A stretch of DNA of 64,000 bases, from positions 146,864 through 210,863 of the forward strand of contig CAXXGF010000048.1 in the NCBI GenBank assembly GCA_963677445.2. Reading direction: 5' to 3'. The notes beneath the pieces were generated by a model. The model ran no database searches. It was given only the letters and a program-made list of their open reading frames with translations, and was not told the DNA's origin. This DNA comes from G963677445 sp963677445. Lineage in GTDB: Bacteria; Bacteroidota; Ignavibacteria; Ignavibacteriales; Melioribacteraceae. Each line of letters starts with the position of its first letter. Within the stretch, counting starts at the first letter, position 1. Position numbers and translations under genes: made by a program. Below are positions 1-8,946 of this stretch, piece after piece.

Positions 1-508
1 GGCCGAATTTATGATCCACTTCAAAGAAAAAGTTCAGAAAAAATATTAGAAGCAGAATAAAAATAAATGTAACCGCTATAAATTCGAAAGTAAAAAATAT
101 TTTCATTTCCTGAAAGGTTACGGGAAATTCAAGAAGTCCGCTCCGGTATAAAATAAGATAAACAAGTGAAACCGTAATAAGAAGGCCAAAACTATATGAA
201 ATACTTTTGAATAATATAAGTCGGCCAAAGGATACCTTTCGAATGTCTGATTTTTCAACCAGGTAATCTGTCAGAACAAAAAATGTCCCGAAAATTAAGC
301 CAAACAAAGCGCCTTCAATATACTGGATCGATGAATTCGCGAACTCAATGGTTTTCATACTTTCACTGCGAATTACCGGTTCGATTAAACGGAGCTGGTT
401 CCTGACAAAGGTAATAAAATACCAGGAAAGTAAATTCAAAAATCCGGCGCATAAAATTACCGCCCAGGCCCATCTTCTTATTAAAAACTTAAATTTTATA
501 TTCTTCAT
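1..508 (-). CDS. Membrane protein, N-terminal part only (possible nucleotide cyclase)
   Basis: An open frame starts at an ATG at 508 and runs leftwards off the window, giving 169 residues without a stop. It has four hydrophobic segments (roughly residues 13-31, 63-82, 101-120 and 134-156), then the sequence EVDHKFG at the window edge. In Bacteroidota-type class III adenylate/guanylate cyclases a four-helix membrane domain is followed by a similar HKFG linker and then the catalytic domain. That is the basis for the suggested function, which is inference because no catalytic residue is visible here. The gene is divergent from rlmN, with 240 bp between the two starts. Another four-helix membrane protein remains possible. 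Confidence 0.55.
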   Translation of the reverse strand, partial: MKNIKFKFLIRRWAWAVILCAGFLNLLSWYFITFVRNQLRLIEPVIRSESMKTIEFANSSIQYIEGALFGLIFGTFFVLTDYLVEKSDIRKVSFGRLILFKSISYSFGLLITVSLVYLILYRSGLLEFPVTFQEMKIFFTFEFIAVTFIFILLLIFFLNFFFEVDHKFG

Positions 509-748
509 CTTTAGTCCGATTCTTAAGCATGTCCAAAAATAGCATATTCATCGTAAAAATTAAAATGACAGTTTTATAATTGTATAATAATTTTTTTTAT
601 TATTAAATTTGTAGCTGCTGCCAAACTAAATTGTAATCGATACCGGATAATAATCCGATAAGCACTGATATTGATATTGAATTTCATTAAAAAAATGCTG
701 AAATTCATAGTGATTATTATCAGGTGTCCAATTGAAAAAATTGAGGTT

Positions 749-1810
749 ATGGAAAACGAGAAAAAAATAGAGCTCAAAAATATGAACAAAATTGAGCTCC
801 GTAAATATTTCTGCAAAATAAAAGAAAAACCTTTCAGGAGCGACCAGGTATTAAACTGGATATATAATCAGCTTGTGACCGATATTCAGGATATGCAGAA
901 TATCCCTAAGAACCTTCGCCAAAGGTTAAGCCGGGAATGTACTCTTGACGCGCTTGAGTTAGCAGAGGTTCAACTATCTGAAACAACCGGCACAAAAAAG
1001 TTTCTCTTCAACACCGCTGATAACCATAAAATAGAATCAGTAATTATACCTGAAGAAGAGAGGAACACATTATGCATTTCCACCCAGGTGGGCTGCCCTC
1101 TTGACTGTAAGTTTTGCGCGACAGGGGTAATGGGTTATACAAGAAATCTGACAACCGCTGAAATAGTCGATCAGTATATCCATGCCGCCCGCGAAATAGG
1201 TAAGAAGGAATTGACAAATCTTGTTTTTATGGGTATGGGTGAGCCTCTGGTAAACTATGCCGCTACAATAAAGGCCCTCGAAATTCTTGGATCCGAACTT
1301 AATAACGCCATCAGCAGAAACAGAATCACCATTTCAACTGTGGGAATACCGCAGAAAATTGAAGACCTCGCCAATTCGGGATTAAGGGTAAAACTGGCCC
1401 TTTCTCTTCATTCCCCCTTTGATAAGATGAGGAGTGTGATTATGCCGATAAATGAAAAATACCCTCTCGCGCAGGTTCTTGAGGCTGTAAAATATTATAC
1501 GTCAACTACCAGAACCAGGGTAACCTTTGAATATATTATGCTAAAAGGTTTTAACGACCGTGAGGAAGATTTAAGGGAACTGGTGAGAATATGCAGCGGA
1601 GTTCCTTCAAAAATAAATCTGATTCCCTTCAACAGTATTGCTCATATGGCTCCCGAAGGAATATCCGCCAATCTGGAACCCTCTGCTTTTGAGACCATAA
1701 TAGAATTTGCCGAAGAATTGCGCGATAGAAATATAACTGTGATGATCAGGGATACAAGAGGTGATGACATCGCCGCGGCTTGCGGGCAGCTCGCCATAAA
1801 ACATCAGTAG
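749..1810 (+). CDS. rlmN: Dual-specificity rRNA/tRNA adenine-C2 methyltransferase RlmN
   Basis: This is a radical-SAM enzyme that methylates C2 of A2503 in 23S rRNA and of A37 in some tRNAs. The protein has about 353 residues. The [4Fe-4S]-binding CPLDCKFC motif (C-x3-C-x2-C) lies near residues 116-123. The two mechanistic cysteines of the family are also present: one in TLCIST just upstream and one in the C-terminal RGDDIAAACGQL. The start at 749 (MENEKKIEL) is chosen over an in-frame Met at 671 because the extra 26 residues look like translated AT-rich leader. An ATG at 782 is also possible, since the GAGG before 749 is very close. The gene stands alone, divergent from the upstream membrane protein. 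Confidence 0.95.
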   Translation: MENEKKIELKNMNKIELRKYFCKIKEKPFRSDQVLNWIYNQLVTDIQDMQNIPKNLRQRLSRECTLDALELAEVQLSETTGTKKFLFNTADNHKIESVIIPEEERNTLCISTQVGCPLDCKFCATGVMGYTRNLTTAEIVDQYIHAAREIGKKELTNLVFMGMGEPLVNYAATIKALEILGSELNNAISRNRITISTVGIPQKIEDLANSGLRVKLALSLHSPFDKMRSVIMPINEKYPLAQVLEAVKYYTSTTRTRVTFEYIMLKGFNDREEDLRELVRICSGVPSKINLIPFNSIAHMAPEGISANLEPSAFETIIEFAEELRDRNITVMIRDTRGDDIAAACGQLAIKHQ

Positions 1811-2008
1811 GATATAGTCTTTACCTGTTTATATTGCGGCATACTTTTTTATTAAACTCCGCTGATAAGAAGCGCTGATAATTTCCACGCCCCTCTTCAT
1901 ACGAGATTTTTCATTTTGGAGCTTGATTAAACAAGTAATATTCAGTAACTTTCTTGATGATTTTTTTTACTTATTTAATAATCTCAAAATACCAAGGTGG
2001 TGATTTAA

Positions 2009-2206
2009 TTGATCGGGATTTTAGTTTCTGAACATGAGAATATTGATAAAGCTCTAAAAAGATTCAAGAAAAAATATGAAAGGTCAGGAGTTCTTAAGGA
2101 ATATAAAAGAAGAACTTTCTACGTTAAGCCTTCTGTAGAGAAACGTATGGAGCGTATCAAAGCTAAAAGAAGAAACTCTCGTGAAGTTGCCCGGGACAGA
2201 CGTTAA
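2009..2206 (+). CDS. rpsU: 30S ribosomal protein S21
   Basis: The product is 65 residues, highly basic, and matches S21 along its length (KALKRFKKKYERSGVLKEY, then an Arg/Lys-rich tail). It binds the platform of the small ribosomal subunit and helps initiation. The start is a TTG codon at 2009, supported by AAGGTGG eight bases upstream and by alignment with the family start; no ATG fits. A clear terminator follows at 2229-2257, so it is probably a single-gene transcript. Confidence 0.95.
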   Translation: MIGILVSEHENIDKALKRFKKKYERSGVLKEYKRRTFYVKPSVEKRMERIKAKRRNSREVARDRR

Positions 2207-2228
2207 ATATTAAGGTCACCCGAATTTT

Positions 2229-2257
2229 AAAGCCCCTTTCCACGGGGTTTTTTTATT
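2229..2257 (+). terminator. Rho-independent terminator after rpsU
   Basis: A short stem (AAAGCCCC paired with GGGGTTTT, with one unpaired G) and a 7-nt loop are followed directly by a T-run. It lies 23 bp after the rpsU stop and 18 bp before the next start. Confidence 0.8.
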
Positions 2258-2274
2258 TTAAAAGATATGTTATT

Positions 2275-3678
2275 ATGAAAACACTATATTACCTGTTATT
2301 CCTTTTGCTAATATCTGATCTTGGCGCTCAAAGCCTGCGCCGGAATATCTCTGAAAAGCTGGATCAATTACCGGCGGATACCAAAACCGCGATTTTTATT
2401 TATGATCTCACCAAGAAAGAAACCTTATTCTCCTTAAACGCGACCGAAGAAATGATACCGGCATCGAACACAAAATTATTCACCAGCGGGGCCGCTCTTT
2501 ATTATTTCGGACCTGAATCATATTTTTCGACCGAAATCTGCGTTTATGATGATTCACTTGAAGATGGAATAATTAATGGTGATATCATTCTCAGGGGATT
2601 CGGTAATCCCTCGGTAACATCAAAAGATTACGATTCTGTTGCCCTCGCGCTGAAAAAAAACGGTATTAACAGAGTAAGTGGAAATGTAATTGGTGATGAG
2701 TCTTGGTTCGATAATATTTATACAAGGGATGACTGGATAAAAGGTGAAAGATCGAATGTATCTCTCCCCCCCGTTTCAGCTCTTGTAACCGACAGAAATA
2801 TGATAAATATGAAATTTGAATGCGGCGGCAGAATTTCCACATCACCCGGAATTGAGCATTTCCCCCCATCCGAAAATATAATCATCAATAACCATTCGGT
2901 TATCAGCAATAAATACAGCCGTCTTGATATTGATCAGGAATTTAAGGGTGATTCAATTATTGTTGATATAAATGGCAGAGTGAAAAGAAGGAAATACGCG
3001 AGGTATTATTCGGTATTCACCGGATCCCCCGCTAAATTTGCCGCCCTGGTATTTAAGAGCTCTCTTGAAAAGGCAGGTATTGAAGTAGATGGTAATATTG
3101 GAGAGGGATTTTCAGATGGAGCTTATCCGTTGACGGAAATTAGTATCAGTCTGCCCGATTTACTGTTGAAAGTGAATTCACAAAGCAATAATTATTATGC
3201 TGAATGTTTATTTAAATCGCTTGGCGCGAGGTATTCGGGGAAGCAGGGAAATTCTTTTTACGCCGCCCAGGCTGTGAATACATTCATTCTGGAAAATGAT
3301 ATTGCCGATTCCAACACTGTTGTTGTTGACGGCTCGGGAATTTCACGCTATAATTCAGTTTCGGTATTCTCCATTGTCAGTCTTCTGGAAAAAGTGTATG
3401 AAAATGATATGATATTTGACTGCTTTTATAATTCACTCGCTAAACCCGGCAAAAAAGGCACTCTCGAAAAACGATTCAGAAAAAAGGATAGCAGGAAAAT
3501 CTTCCGGGGAAAAACAGGCACATTAAACGGAGTTTCGGCCCTTTCCGGTTACTTGGGAGATAAAGACCACATGATTGCGGTCAGCATTATTTTTGAGTTC
3601 AAAAGGAAAGGGGGGCATTATTATAAAAAGATTGAAGAAGAAATTGTGGAACTGACAGCAGCGAAACTGCTGAAATAA
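2275..3678 (+). CDS. dacB: D-alanyl-D-alanine carboxypeptidase/endopeptidase (PBP4, peptidase S13)
   Basis: A 467-residue exported penicillin-binding protein of class C (PBP4/DacB), expected in the periplasm to trim or cleave peptidoglycan cross-links. It has an N-terminal signal peptide (residues 1-18). The three active-site motifs of the family are present: SNTK at 64-67 with the acylated Ser, SNN at 304-306 and KTG at 413-415. The long stretch between the first two motifs (about 240 residues) is the insert that marks the S13 family. Length is normal. It is convergent with secG, only 12 bp from its stop. Confidence 0.92.
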   Translation: MKTLYYLLFLLLISDLGAQSLRRNISEKLDQLPADTKTAIFIYDLTKKETLFSLNATEEMIPASNTKLFTSGAALYYFGPESYFSTEICVYDDSLEDGIINGDIILRGFGNPSVTSKDYDSVALALKKNGINRVSGNVIGDESWFDNIYTRDDWIKGERSNVSLPPVSALVTDRNMINMKFECGGRISTSPGIEHFPPSENIIINNHSVISNKYSRLDIDQEFKGDSIIVDINGRVKRRKYARYYSVFTGSPAKFAALVFKSSLEKAGIEVDGNIGEGFSDGAYPLTEISISLPDLLLKVNSQSNNYYAECLFKSLGARYSGKQGNSFYAAQAVNTFILENDIADSNTVVVDGSGISRYNSVSVFSIVSLLEKVYENDMIFDCFYNSLAKPGKKGTLEKRFRKKDSRKIFRGKTGTLNGVSALSGYLGDKDHMIAVSIIFEFKRKGGHYYKKIEEEIVELTAAKLLK

Positions 3679-3690
3679 AAATAAAAATTT

Positions 3691-4071
3691 TTATTTTGCA
3701 GTATCGCTGGTTGTTTCAGTTTCAGGAACTTCTGAATCAAGAGTAGGAAGCGCGTGAGTTTCAGGCACCGCGTCCAAAGACTGGTTGTTCTGAATAATAC
3801 TATCACGCTGTTCTTTTGTAGTCTGTCCGGGAAGGAAAAACAAGTTAGTAACGAGAGCGACTAAAAGTAATGCCGAACCCAGCCACCATGTAGCTTTACT
3901 GAGAAAATCGGCAGTTCTTCTGGCGCCGAACATCTGTCCGAATCCGCCGGCCGCTCCGCCGCCTCCGCCAAAAGTACCGGCTAGCCCGCCACCTTTGCTC
4001 GACTGCATTAAAACAATGACTATCAGCATCGCTGACAAAATAATGGAAATAATAACGAGTAATGAATACAT
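3691..4071 (-). CDS. secG: Preprotein translocase subunit SecG
   Basis: A 126-residue small inner-membrane subunit of the SecYEG channel. It has two transmembrane helices (about residues 3-22 and 63-83) separated by the family's Gly-rich cytoplasmic loop (SSKGGGLAGTFGGGGG), followed by DFLSKATWWL. The acidic, low-complexity C-terminal extension of about 40 residues is typical of FCB-group SecG. A GGAG box precedes the ATG at 4071. The tRNA-Met gene lies just upstream on the same strand and may be co-transcribed. Confidence 0.95.
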   Translation of the reverse strand: MYSLLVIISIILSAMLIVIVLMQSSKGGGLAGTFGGGGGAAGGFGQMFGARRTADFLSKATWWLGSALLLVALVTNLFFLPGQTTKEQRDSIIQNNQSLDAVPETHALPTLDSEVPETETTSDTAK

Positions 4072-4096
4072 TCTTTAACTCCGGTAAAATCATGAG

Positions 4097-4170
4097 TAGC
4101 GAGGGAGGGATTCGAACCCCCGACACGCGGATTATGATTCCGCTGCTCTAACCTACTGAGCTACCTCGCC
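4097..4170 (-). tRNA. tRNA-Met (CAU anticodon)
   Basis: A complete cloverleaf can be folded on the minus strand: acceptor GGCGAGG with CCTCGCT (a G-U first pair), a D arm containing GCTCAG..GAGC, anticodon stem GCGGA/TCCGC around loop ATCATAA (anticodon CAT) and T-loop TTCGAAT. The 3' CCA is not encoded. The D-stem and the paired first position fit elongator tRNA-Met rather than an initiator. A lysidine-modified tRNA-Ile(CAU) cannot be fully excluded by eye. Confidence 0.93.
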
Positions 4171-4252
4171 GTTCAAAATTCTCAAAAAACAAGACCCTAA
4201 TTATATACATTTTTTTTTAGGAAATCAATTATCTTTTCTATTTTTCCTTCTT

Positions 4253-5275
4253 TTATTTTCTCTTTCCCTGGTCGCTCTCATTTATCCATTTAACCGCCTG
4301 ATAAAGCATTATATTTTCACTGCTGTTTTTACTATTATCCGGAATAAGAATATCGGGAATAATTCCTTCGGGATAAATATTGCCATTCCTGTCGCCAAAA
4401 TATCCGGTTGTCAGCATTATTTTAATTCCGTTCCCTATATCAAAAGGCTGGTTGATTGTTGCCAGTCCCCTGGTTTTTTCCCCGATAATGCAGACATTAT
4501 TTTTACCAATAAATGATATTACACTCGCCTCACCGCTGCTGGCGGTTTTGTTGCCTGTAAGAATAACCACCGGTTTTTTAACATAATTAATTTTTTGTGG
4601 ATTACTCACCGAAAAATGGATATTTGATCCTACCCCCGCTTTACCATCTTTTGCCCGCCATCGCCAGTAAATCCCTTCCGGATAAACTCCGCACCCGGCT
4701 GTATCTGAATCTACCAGGGGACTTAAGCCGGCAAGCATGGGCCACAAATGTCCGCCGCTGTTATTTCTGAAATCGAGAATCCATCCTTTCATATCAGGAT
4801 CATAAAGAGAGATAATTTTTTTAAAAAGATCGTCGGCATATTTTTGCATTTTTTTATTATCGCCAGGTGAAATCCTCTCGACCTGAAGATATTTTATTCC
4901 TTTGTCATCCTCCGGTATTCTTTCGATATCAACCTTTTGTATTGTTTCCGGGTCAGCTCTTTCCCCAAACTTCCGGCCATCATTCATTATAAGATAACTA
5001 TGGCCGTCACCCAGGCTGTCGATAAGAGACTGAATAACGTTATATAATTCTGGGTCCGAGGATATTTCCTTTTTTTTAAGGGAAAATTGCGCCTCCAATT
5101 TTTCGAAGTCGACGATACCCCGTTTTATTGAGTTATTTTCTATAACCTCTAAGGCGTTCTCAATGACCTGAGGATATGATAATTCCTCTTGAGAAAATAA
5201 AAAAACATTCAGCAAAAGCAGTATAATAATAATCCGATGCGCCGGTCTCAATTTAATTCCTTTCTTAAAAATCAT
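4253..5275 (-). CDS. S41-family (C-terminal processing-type) serine protease, exported
   Basis: About 340 residues with an N-terminal hydrophobic signal segment (RIIIILLLLNVFLFSQ). The C-terminal half is the S41 core: DLRNNSGG-like WILDFRNNSGGHLWP, then VVILTGNKTASSGEA with the nucleophilic Ser, and GEKTRGLAT. No PDZ domain is evident between signal and core, so it resembles the Tricorn/CtpA-like catalytic unit alone, with an N-terminal helical cap. The start at 5275 is an ATG (MIFKKGIKL); an in-frame TTG 15 bp upstream is the alternative. Neither has a good ribosome-binding site. Substrate unknown. Confidence 0.85.
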   Translation of the reverse strand: MIFKKGIKLRPAHRIIIILLLLNVFLFSQEELSYPQVIENALEVIENNSIKRGIVDFEKLEAQFSLKKKEISSDPELYNVIQSLIDSLGDGHSYLIMNDGRKFGERADPETIQKVDIERIPEDDKGIKYLQVERISPGDNKKMQKYADDLFKKIISLYDPDMKGWILDFRNNSGGHLWPMLAGLSPLVDSDTAGCGVYPEGIYWRWRAKDGKAGVGSNIHFSVSNPQKINYVKKPVVILTGNKTASSGEASVISFIGKNNVCIIGEKTRGLATINQPFDIGNGIKIMLTTGYFGDRNGNIYPEGIIPDILIPDNSKNSSENIMLYQAVKWINESDQGKRK

Positions 5276-5385
5276 TTTTTTGATTATCAAAATATAGCCG
5301 TAAATAATAAAATTACAAGTTCAATTTTCCATATTAAATTATTGCTAACATGATCTGAATTACATCATCCTTAATATAATCCATT

Positions 5386-5418
5386 TTGTGCCGAATAACA
5401 GAAAGAAGTTTATCTCAA
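5386..5418 (+). promoter_or_regulatory. Possible Bacteroidota-type promoter
   Basis: TTG at 5386-5388 and TATCTCAA at 5411-5418 are separated by 22 nt. This resembles the TTG / TAnnTTTG arrangement of Bacteroidota primary-sigma promoters and lies 43 bp before the next start. Eye match only. Confidence 0.4.
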
Positions 5419-5460
5419 AGTTGTAATTTAACACATCACACACACAACTTTGGAGAAAAA

Positions 5461-7382
5461 ATGCGAATACTTTATTTACTTATTCTGACCTTTATTTTCA
5501 GAATGAATTTTATGGCACAGATTTCCCAGCCGCTTGTAATTGATCACACCGCCGCCAATTTAGACGATATTCCACAGGAATATATTGAAGCGGTAAAAAC
5601 CTCCGGCAATATTTTACAATATGGCCATCAATCCCATGGAGGACAATTAACTCACGGCCTCGGTTTACATGAAGATAACAATTTTTTCTACAACTACGAC
5701 CTGGGGATTTGCGCGCTCCCTGAAGAAGAAAACGCGTTCGGAATTTGGATAGGTATGAAAAAATCGGAGCCGGGACCGGACGGATACTGGAATTCACAGG
5801 AAGGCCGTGAACTGATAGCCTCTCTTTTTACGGAAGATATGAAAATGAAACCAAAAGAATAACCTTTTCTGCCTGGTTCTGGGAAGATGAACTGAATTCC
5901 TGGAGTGAAGTCGATGTTGATAATTATCTGGCAGAGATCACCTCCCTTGAAGCACAGTTCGATAGTGTAATATTTATTTATACTACCGCTCCGGCAGACC
6001 GGGATGGTGAAGAGGGTTATAATCGCTATCTCAGAAATGAACAGATCAGGAACTATTGCCAGACAAATAACAAGGTATTATTTGACTTTGCCGATATGGA
6101 AACCTGGAGAAACGGCGCGCAAAATTTCACCTCATTCAACGGAAATCAATTTCCGGTCAGGTTCACGGAATATGCCGGCGACGAAGAATACGCCTCTTTC
6201 GAATGCAGAAGAAATATGGCGTACGCCTTCTGGTATATGCTCTCAAAATTTTATGGAATGGATGGATGGACCCGCGGTTCATACCTCGGAACAGACCACA
6301 GCTCGGCTGATTCTTCCCTCCTGCAAATGCAGTACCTTAACACAATAAAGGAAGAGCCGGATATTATTCACCATGTAAGCCGCGGGAAAGGAGACGAAGT
6401 AATAAACGGCCTGAGAGAACTTCATGATGAATATGAGAGTATGAAAGACCACAGGTATTTTACCAATATCGGCAATTGCGGGACCACATGGATGGACTGG
6501 GGACTTGAAATCTGGCACGGAACCACTTTACTCGATTATGTTTCCCCCGAAGATTATTATAAAACCCCGGAAGCCAGGGCGAATCTGAATGATATTTTTA
6601 CCGAAAACCCTGAAATAAAATTCAGTATGTTTTCCTGATGCGGACAAATGGATTATTATTCTGAAGAGGAAGTGCAGAGATACTGTGAAATAGTGGACAG
6701 CCTCGACAATTATTATTCCGGAATCCAATTTATATATATGACCGGGCGTGCCCAGGCAGGCTGGGCGCGATATGGAAACCCGCCCGATTATTATTCCGCG
6801 GTTGTCCTTCACAGAAATAACAATATTATTCGCAATTACTGCGGCGCTCACAATAAAATCCTTTATGATTTTGCCGATCTCGATTGCTGGCATAATGGTG
6901 AACAATCCCTTCTGCCCGCCGACTCTGTCAGGCTTCAGTATCCTGAATATACAGGCCCCGACGTGCCCCGCGAACATCCCGACTTTGTATTCGACGGCCC
7001 CGGGCATACCAATGATGAAGCCTGTATGATCAAAGTGTCCGCTTTATGGCAGCTGGCAGCGCGCCTCAATGGATGGGGAGGAATCGTAAATGTTGAGGAG
7101 AATGATAATATTATTCCTGCCGGTTTCAGCCTGCTTCAAAATTATCCCAATCCTTTTAATCCTGAAACAACCATCAATTTTTCAATTATTGAAGATACAG
7201 AGGGAAGCCTGAAAGTATTTGATATCCTCGTTTTCGAGGTGGCAAATCTTGTTGAAAACAACATGCGGGTGGGAGAATACAGCGTTAAGTTTAACGTTGA
7301 AAACCTTTCCAGCGGAATTTATTTCTACCGCATCGAGGCCGGCAGCTTTTCAGCCATCCGGAAGATGGTGTTACTTAAGTAA
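5461..7382 (+). pseudogene. Secreted protein with two homologous domains and a T9SS tail, interrupted
   Basis: Reading starts at ATG 5461 with a signal peptide and would give about 640 residues, but it is broken twice. A frame change lies in the T5 run at 5825-5829; one extra T restores a continuous protein. An in-frame TGA at 6636-6638 sits where the surrounding FS-x-CGQ context suggests a TGG Trp codon. The two halves are homologous. One has IRNYCQTNNKVLFDFAD and the other IIRNYCGAHNKILYDFAD, each preceded by a beta-strand with SVIFIY or GIQFIY and followed by a conserved Trp-rich segment, which suggests a duplicated SGNH-like fold (inference). The C-terminus is a typical sorting tail (NYPNPFNPETTINFS..., ending IRKMVLLK). 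Function not recognised. Either a recent pseudogene or sequencing errors would explain the breaks. Confidence 0.7.
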
Positions 7383-7414
7383 GAAAATACTTCCAAACAG
7401 TAATAATCATTTTG

Positions 7415-7450
7415 TAAAAAAGACTCTGCGTTTCAGCAGAGTCTTTTCTT
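7415..7450. terminator. Bidirectional terminator between convergent genes
   Basis: AAAAGACTCTGC and GCAGAGTCTTTT form a perfect stem around a 6-nt loop, flanked by A-rich and T-rich tracts. It serves both the gene ending at 7382 and the one ending at 7449. Confidence 0.8.
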
Positions 7451-8855
7451 ACCAAAAACCATATTTCAAATCAATGGATGGAATATATTTTCCATAATAG
7501 CCGGATATCTCAAAATTCAGCGACAATCCCCTGTAAATATTAAAAACCACCCTGGCAGCCGGCAAAATGGAAAATTTTGTAAAGTTTTCCTCTCTCCTTA
7601 GGATTTCAATCTCACCGGTATATCTGTAATTATCAAGTCTTTCTTTTAATATTTTATATTCAATAGAGAGGCAGTGAAAACTGGCCGTTGCTCCGCATTC
7701 TACAGAAAGCCACTTGGTAAAATAAAATACAGGCGCCATTGAGGAAAAGGAGAATAAAAATTTATTGGAGGGATAAGCTCCATCTTTTGTGTACTTAAAA
7801 CGATAATAAACACCATGACTAACTTCTTCATAAGCCCCGAGATAAGAAGCCCTGTTGTCCGGATCATCAACCCCGGCGGTCAGTAGTGTAAAACAGAGAC
7901 CTGATTCAATAAAGGATAAAAATCCCGGTTCCGATTTAAACTTATGTCTGTAGCCCGCGGAGAATGAATAGTCAGGTGTAAAATGGATTTTCACCGGTAA
8001 AAAATTTGAAAATTGATTATTGTCCAATTGATTTATCTCTATCGTATAGAATAGGATATCCTCGTAACTATCGGCCTTGCTGAAAAGAGCCTCCTTCGAT
8101 GCGGAAATAAAAAATCCGGATTTTATTCCCTGCTGCGTTATATATATATCCAGACAAACATCTGCCGCTTCAAATGATGTTTTTAATTCATGATCATTCC
8201 AATATTCACTGCCGACCAAATACCAGTAACCAAGAATTTTCTCCAGAAACTCTTCCTTTTCCCTCCGGGAAAGGGAAGATTGTTTATTTCTAAGTAGTTC
8301 AAAGTCCATTATCTGATCGATATAATAGTTTCTGTTAAGATACTTATAGTTTATACCCGGATTATATTTGGTATAAAATCCTTTAATATATATTTGTTCG
8401 ATATACTCAATAAAATTGGTATCGTAACTAATTTCGGCGCCTGCTCCTGATTGAAGCGAATTAACTTCTATGAGTTTATTAAAATGATTAAAAGCATCCT
8501 CATTTAAGAATCGAGCGCCATCTTTCATTCGGAGAGATGAAATCTGGTGGTAAGCCCATTTATTTTTTGCTTCCAGATACTCATCCCGTTTTACTTTGAG
8601 AAGATTAAAAAAAGTATCTGCCGGGTCCGATATCTTCCTTCCAAATCTTTTATCCATATACAAGATATAATAACCAATCATCGCGGGATGTATTTCCGAA
8701 TAAAATTCCAGATTTGTTTCAACTATCTGCCTCTCTTCCGGTTTATTCATCATTTTTTCGGGTAAGAGAGGAGCATATAAATCAATATACGCCTGTCCAT
8801 AAAGGATAGCAGTTTCAAAAATAATAAGAATAAAAACTAGAATAAACTTTTTCAA
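7449..8855 (-). CDS. Exported protein of unknown function, tandem paralogue 1
   Basis: 468 residues with a signal peptide (KKFILVFILIIFETAILYG). The family is not recognised. Visible pattern: a conserved N-terminal block IDLYAPLLPEKMMNKPEERQ, a predicted helical half rich in Asp/Glu/Lys, then a C-terminal half of alternating aromatic strands ending ISGYYGKYIPSIDLKYGFW, which looks like an outer-membrane beta-barrel. Start chosen at TTG 8855 because AGGTGA lies 5 nt upstream and the resulting length matches the two neighbouring paralogues; the upstream ATG at 8906 would add a non-signal extension. Closest to the third paralogue at 10418-11839. Confidence 0.75.
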   Translation of the reverse strand: MKKFILVFILIIFETAILYGQAYIDLYAPLLPEKMMNKPEERQIVETNLEFYSEIHPAMIGYYILYMDKRFGRKISDPADTFFNLLKVKRDEYLEAKNKWAYHQISSLRMKDGARFLNEDAFNHFNKLIEVNSLQSGAGAEISYDTNFIEYIEQIYIKGFYTKYNPGINYKYLNRNYYIDQIMDFELLRNKQSSLSRREKEEFLEKILGYWYLVGSEYWNDHELKTSFEAADVCLDIYITQQGIKSGFFISASKEALFSKADSYEDILFYTIEINQLDNNQFSNFLPVKIHFTPDYSFSAGYRHKFKSEPGFLSFIESGLCFTLLTAGVDDPDNRASYLGAYEEVSHGVYYRFKYTKDGAYPSNKFLFSFSSMAPVFYFTKWLSVECGATASFHCLSIEYKILKERLDNYRYTGEIEILRREENFTKFSILPAARVVFNIYRGLSLNFEISGYYGKYIPSIDLKYGFW

Positions 8856-8946
8856 AAGATTCACCTGAAACGTAAAAATATTAGAAAAACGGATATCGCG
8901 GGGCAAGTCAGACTATCAACCACAGCAACCATTTACATCCGGGTTC

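Noticed and set aside
6636..6638. TGA read as Trp or selenocysteine (alternative code)
   Set aside because: No other gene here needs TGA as sense; many genes use normal stops and TGG for Trp, and the context offers no selenocysteine family.
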